A stretch of DNA of 7,648 nt from Bacteroidales bacterium. Its GTDB lineage: Bacteria > Bacteroidota > Bacteroidia > Bacteroidales > Muribaculaceae. The translations under genes and the position numbers were made by a program. Position 1 is the stretch's first letter. Each line of letters opens with the position of its first letter. The notes beneath the pieces were generated by a model, which saw nothing but the letters and a program-made list of their open reading frames with translations, made no database searches and had not been told where the DNA came from. Positions 5,402 through 7,648 of the stretch are shown here, in pieces. The stretch spans positions 1-7,648 of the forward strand of contig CAAGJW010000003.1 of the NCBI GenBank assembly GCA_900770215.1, read 5' to 3'.

Positions 5402-6304
5402 ATGAATTCCATTAAAAGCTTTTCCGACTTGATTAATCATCTCAATGAGCGTGAGTCAAGGAAACGAATAGTAGTGGTATGGGCAGCCGATGACCATACA
5501 ACACAAGCATGCGCCCGTGCTCTGGAATGTGGCTTTGCCAACTTCATATTTGTAGGTTGCAAGCAATATGTAGAAAGCCAGCTACAGGGTCACGCCGACG
5601 ATGCACATGTAAAATTTGTCGCCGCCGAGAGTCCTGTAGATGCAGCTGCCAAGGCTGTTGCGCTGGTGCGCAACGCCGAGGCCGACGTATTGATGAAAGG
5701 CTTGATCAATACCGACGACTTGCTACATGCCGTGCTCAACAAGCAGACTGGAATACTTCCCAGCGGCAAAGTACTCACTCACATCACAATAGCCGATATT
5801 CCACAATATGATCACTTGCTCTTGTTTAGCGATGCTGCCGTGATTCCCTACCCCACTCTCGAGCAGCGCATTGAGCAAATAAAATACATGGCTGCAATAT
5901 GCTCGTCGCTGGGCATCACTCAGCCCAGGATTTCACTCATACATTGCACCGAAAAGACCAACACAAAGATATTCCCGTTCACCGCCGACTATGCAGCAAT
6001 CAAGGAGCGGGCTGGCGAGGGCGACTTTGGCAACGTCATTGTCGATGGGCCTCTCGACCTGAAAACGTCGTGTGACCTTGAGAGCATGAAGGCAAAGGGC
6101 ATCAACTCGCCCATCGATGGCAAGGCCGATGCACTCATCTTCCCCGACATAGAGGCTGGCAATGTATTTTACAAAACCATCACGCTCTTTTGCGGCGCCC
6201 AAACTGCCGGTTTGCTGCAGGGGGCAAAGGCTCCTGTGGTGTTGAGTTCGCGAGCCGACACCCCCGAATCCAAGTTCTATAGCTTGGCAATTGCATCCAT
6301 TTAA
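5402..6304 (+). CDS. ptb: phosphate butyryltransferase
   Basis: A 300-residue member of the phosphate acetyl/butyryltransferase family, the usual length for Ptb and shorter than most Pta. It transfers the acyl group of butyryl-CoA (or a branched-chain acyl-CoA) to phosphate in the cytoplasm. Family features are MKGLINT (98-104), TGILPSGKVLTH (116-127), DGPLDL (215-220), ADALIFPDIEAGNVFYK (242-258) and the C-terminal SSRADTPESK (282-291). The assignment to Ptb and not Pta rests on length and on the adjacent butyrate kinase gene. ATG 5402 follows an AT-rich leader with no Shine-Dalgarno, as is common in this phylum. It is first in a two-gene operon, with 34 nt before buk. Chain-length preference cannot be read from the sequence. 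Confidence 0.93.
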   Translation: MNSIKSFSDLINHLNERESRKRIVVVWAADDHTTQACARALECGFANFIFVGCKQYVESQLQGHADDAHVKFVAAESPVDAAAKAVALVRNAEADVLMKGLINTDDLLHAVLNKQTGILPSGKVLTHITIADIPQYDHLLLFSDAAVIPYPTLEQRIEQIKYMAAICSSLGITQPRISLIHCTEKTNTKIFPFTADYAAIKERAGEGDFGNVIVDGPLDLKTSCDLESMKAKGINSPIDGKADALIFPDIEAGNVFYKTITLFCGAQTAGLLQGAKAPVVLSSRADTPESKFYSLAIASI

Positions 6305-6338
6305 TTAATCCCACCTTCTTAAACCCCACATTCACATT

Positions 6339-7400
6339 ATGCTTATTCTAGTCATCAATCCAGGCTCAACTTCGACAAAGCTGGCCGTGTATGAAGATGA
6401 AAAGCCGATGTTGCTGCGCAGCATCAGCCACCGACCCGAAGATCTTGAAAAATTTGAAGAAGTAACCGACGAGTTCGACTTTCGCCGGCAACTCATCATC
6501 GATGAGCTCAAGAAGCTGAATGTGCCCTTTACATTCTCGGCCGTAATAGGACGTGGCGGACTGTCGAAGCCCATGGCTGGAGGCGTGTATGAAATCAACC
6601 AGAAGATGCTCGACGACACTCGCAATGCCATCCACAAGCATGCATGCGACCTGGGATGTCTCATTGCGCACTCCATCGCCAAGAATATTCCTGGCTGCCG
6701 CAGCTTTATTGCCGACCCAGGCGTGGTCGACGAGCTCAACGACTATGCCCGCATATGCGGCACGCCGCTCATGCGTCGCATATGCATATGGCACGCACTC
6801 AACCAGCGCGCCATAGCACGGCGATTTGCCAACGAAATAGGTAAAAGCTATGAAGACCTCAACCTCATCATCTGTCACCTGGGCGGTGGCATATCGATTG
6901 CAGCCCACGACCATGGGCGTGCCGTGGATGCCAACAATGCTCTCGACGGCGAAGGCCCATTCTCGCCCGAGCGTGCAGGTTCGCTACCGGCAGCCGACTT
7001 GGTGAGGCTGTGCTTCAGCGGGAAGTATACCGAAGAGGAACTGCTCAAGCGCATTGCAGGGCAGGCAGGACTCATGGCACTATTGGGCACCAAGGACATG
7101 AAAGAGATTGAAACCCGCATTAAGAATGGCGACAAACATGCCGAGCTGATACTGAATGCAATGATTTATCACACGGCCAAAAATATTGTGGCCGAGGCTG
7201 CTGTGCTCTTTGGTAAAGTCGACGCCATCCTGCTCACTGGCGGAATCGCCCGAAGTGAATATGTGATTCCCAGGCTGCGTGAACGCATCGACTTCATTGC
7301 TCCCACCTATTGTTTCCCCGGAGAAGACGAAATGGAGGCCCTGGCTGGTAATGCCTTGAGCGTGCTCACTGGAAAAGTGAAGGTGAAAACCTATGTTTAA
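6339..7400 (+). CDS. buk: butyrate kinase
   Basis: A 353-residue acetokinase-family enzyme of the length typical of Buk. It transfers phosphate from butyryl-phosphate to ADP, giving butyrate and ATP by substrate-level phosphorylation. Motifs seen are the phosphate-binding NPGSTSTK (7-14), GRGGL (71-75), HLGGGIS (180-186), DGEGPFSPERAG (203-214) and the late GGIARSEYV (301-309). These fit butyrate kinase better than acetate kinase, which is about 400 residues. It is co-transcribed with ptb. Together they run acyl-CoA to acid plus ATP, or the reverse activation. Enzymes making butyryl-CoA are not in this window. The substrate may instead be isobutyryl- or isovaleryl-phosphate from amino-acid breakdown, as known for some Buk homologues. 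Confidence 0.95.
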   Translation: MLILVINPGSTSTKLAVYEDEKPMLLRSISHRPEDLEKFEEVTDEFDFRRQLIIDELKKLNVPFTFSAVIGRGGLSKPMAGGVYEINQKMLDDTRNAIHKHACDLGCLIAHSIAKNIPGCRSFIADPGVVDELNDYARICGTPLMRRICIWHALNQRAIARRFANEIGKSYEDLNLIICHLGGGISIAAHDHGRAVDANNALDGEGPFSPERAGSLPAADLVRLCFSGKYTEEELLKRIAGQAGLMALLGTKDMKEIETRIKNGDKHAELILNAMIYHTAKNIVAEAAVLFGKVDAILLTGGIARSEYVIPRLRERIDFIAPTYCFPGEDEMEALAGNALSVLTGKVKVKTYV

Positions 7401-7439
7401 ATAAGCACTCTTTCATTCATTCTAAATATTTGTAATCTT

Positions 7440-7492
7440 AGCCCTGAGCAACATCTTCAATATTTGAGAGAAGATTTCTGTTGCTCAGGGCT
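7440..7492 (+). terminator. long hairpin after buk, probable operon terminator
   Basis: AGCCCTGAGCAAC (7440-7452) and GTTGCTCAGGGCT (7480-7492) are exact 13-bp complements. Inside, ATCTTC (7453-7458) pairs with GAAGAT (7470-7475), leaving a 4-nt bulge and an 11-nt loop. It starts 40 nt after the buk stop. Only TTTAC follows on the plus strand, so the U-tract is weak. Termination, mRNA 3'-end protection or a small repeat element are all possible. Confidence 0.55.
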
Positions 7493-7565
7493 TTACTTGC
7501 AGCTTGGGGTGTATAAATCGTTAGAGAAGACGTAACCATCCGAAATGAGCCGTCTTTTTGGAGTA

Positions 7566-7596
7566 TTTTTTGATTGCGAGCTTTGCAGTCAAAAAA
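7566..7596. repeat. 12-bp stem-loop just before tnpB
   Basis: TTTTTTGATTGC (7566-7577) pairs with GCAGTCAAAAAA (7585-7596), one G-U pair and a 7-nt loop, ending 3 nt before the tnpB ATG. It could shield the tnpB start in transcripts reading in from outside. Such inhibitory hairpins are known in other IS families. For this element it is inference. Confidence 0.55.
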
Positions 7597-7599
7597 GCT

Positions 7600-7648
7600 A
7601 TGTTTAATTTGAACGAGAACAACCGGTTTGTGATGGCGCAGCATCCCA
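7600..7648 (+). CDS. tnpB: IS66-family accessory protein TnpB (N-terminal fragment at window edge)
   Basis: Sixteen codons are visible, reading MFNLNENNRFVMAQHP. This is the characteristic start of Bacteroidales IS66 Orf2/TnpB proteins (typically M-F-N-L-N-x-x-N-R-x-V-M-A-Q-H-P-T-D-M-R). The gene continues past the window. TnpB is an accessory protein of about 115 residues needed with the TnpC transposase for IS66 movement. Its exact role is not settled. The identification rests on these residues alone. Confidence 0.8.
   Translation, partial: MFNLNENNRFVMAQHP

Larger units (their letters stand above)
7532..7648 (+). mobile_element. left end of an IS66-family insertion sequence (partial)
   Basis: The tnpB start at 7600 shows that an IS66-family element enters the window from the right. 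IS66 termini commonly begin with GTAA. A GTAA at 7532-7535 lies 65 nt before tnpB and is my best guess for the left end. The target-site duplication cannot be checked because the right end is outside the window. With buk ending at 7400 there is no room for a normal tnpA gene before tnpB. Confidence 0.6.

Noticed and set aside
7438..7644. Minus-strand 68-codon frame at the right edge
   Set aside because: It runs through a perfect hairpin and the IS66 left end and opposes the recognisable tnpB start. It has no protein family signal.

Overview
The window looks like chromosomal DNA of a gut-type Bacteroidales bacterium (Muribaculaceae- or Prevotellaceae-like; the family is inferred). The main support is a set of promoters fitting the Bacteroidota pattern TTTG-N19/20-TAnnTTTG (119-149, 1728-1759, 2770-2800, 2845-2876, 5293-5324). 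Start sites lack Shine-Dalgarno motifs, and the protein families are typical of Bacteroidales.

Left part (1-2056) is accessory. A minus-strand ORF (284-1408) is the 3' remainder of a phage MuF/head-morphogenesis gene. It is fused to a C-terminal domain resembling the CdiA_C tRNA-nuclease toxins. It lacks its usual N-terminus and has no visible immunity gene. It is flanked by DNA that encodes no protein but is highly structured. At 155-292 there is a promoter, several hairpins and a strong terminator on the plus strand, consistent with a ~140-nt small RNA. At ~1516-1726 there is a ~210-nt plus-strand RNA candidate that folds into one long interrupted hairpin ending in a perfect 14-bp terminator, an architecture reminiscent of 6S RNA. 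At ~1765-1910 or further there is a second candidate with its own promoter, a 12-13 bp long-range stem and a competing pairing.

Middle part (2057-5201): an Ala/Lys-rich lipoprotein on the minus strand is transcribed divergently from a two-gene operon on the plus strand. The operon encodes a secreted protein of unknown function and a DbpA-like RNA helicase whose motif II reads DEFD, only 6 nt apart.

Right part (5202-7400): a Bacteroidota promoter drives ptb-buk, encoding phosphate butyryltransferase and butyrate kinase. Together they convert an acyl-CoA (butyryl- or branched-chain) through the acyl-phosphate to the free acid with ATP formation. Downstream lies a 19-bp composite hairpin (7440-7492). 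The left end of an IS66-family element follows: its tnpB reading frame begins at 7600 and runs off the window.

The best candidates for undescribed biology are the structured-RNA regions on either side of the orphan toxin fragment. All RNA calls rest on hand-found pairings and promoter matches. They have not been checked by covariance or expression.
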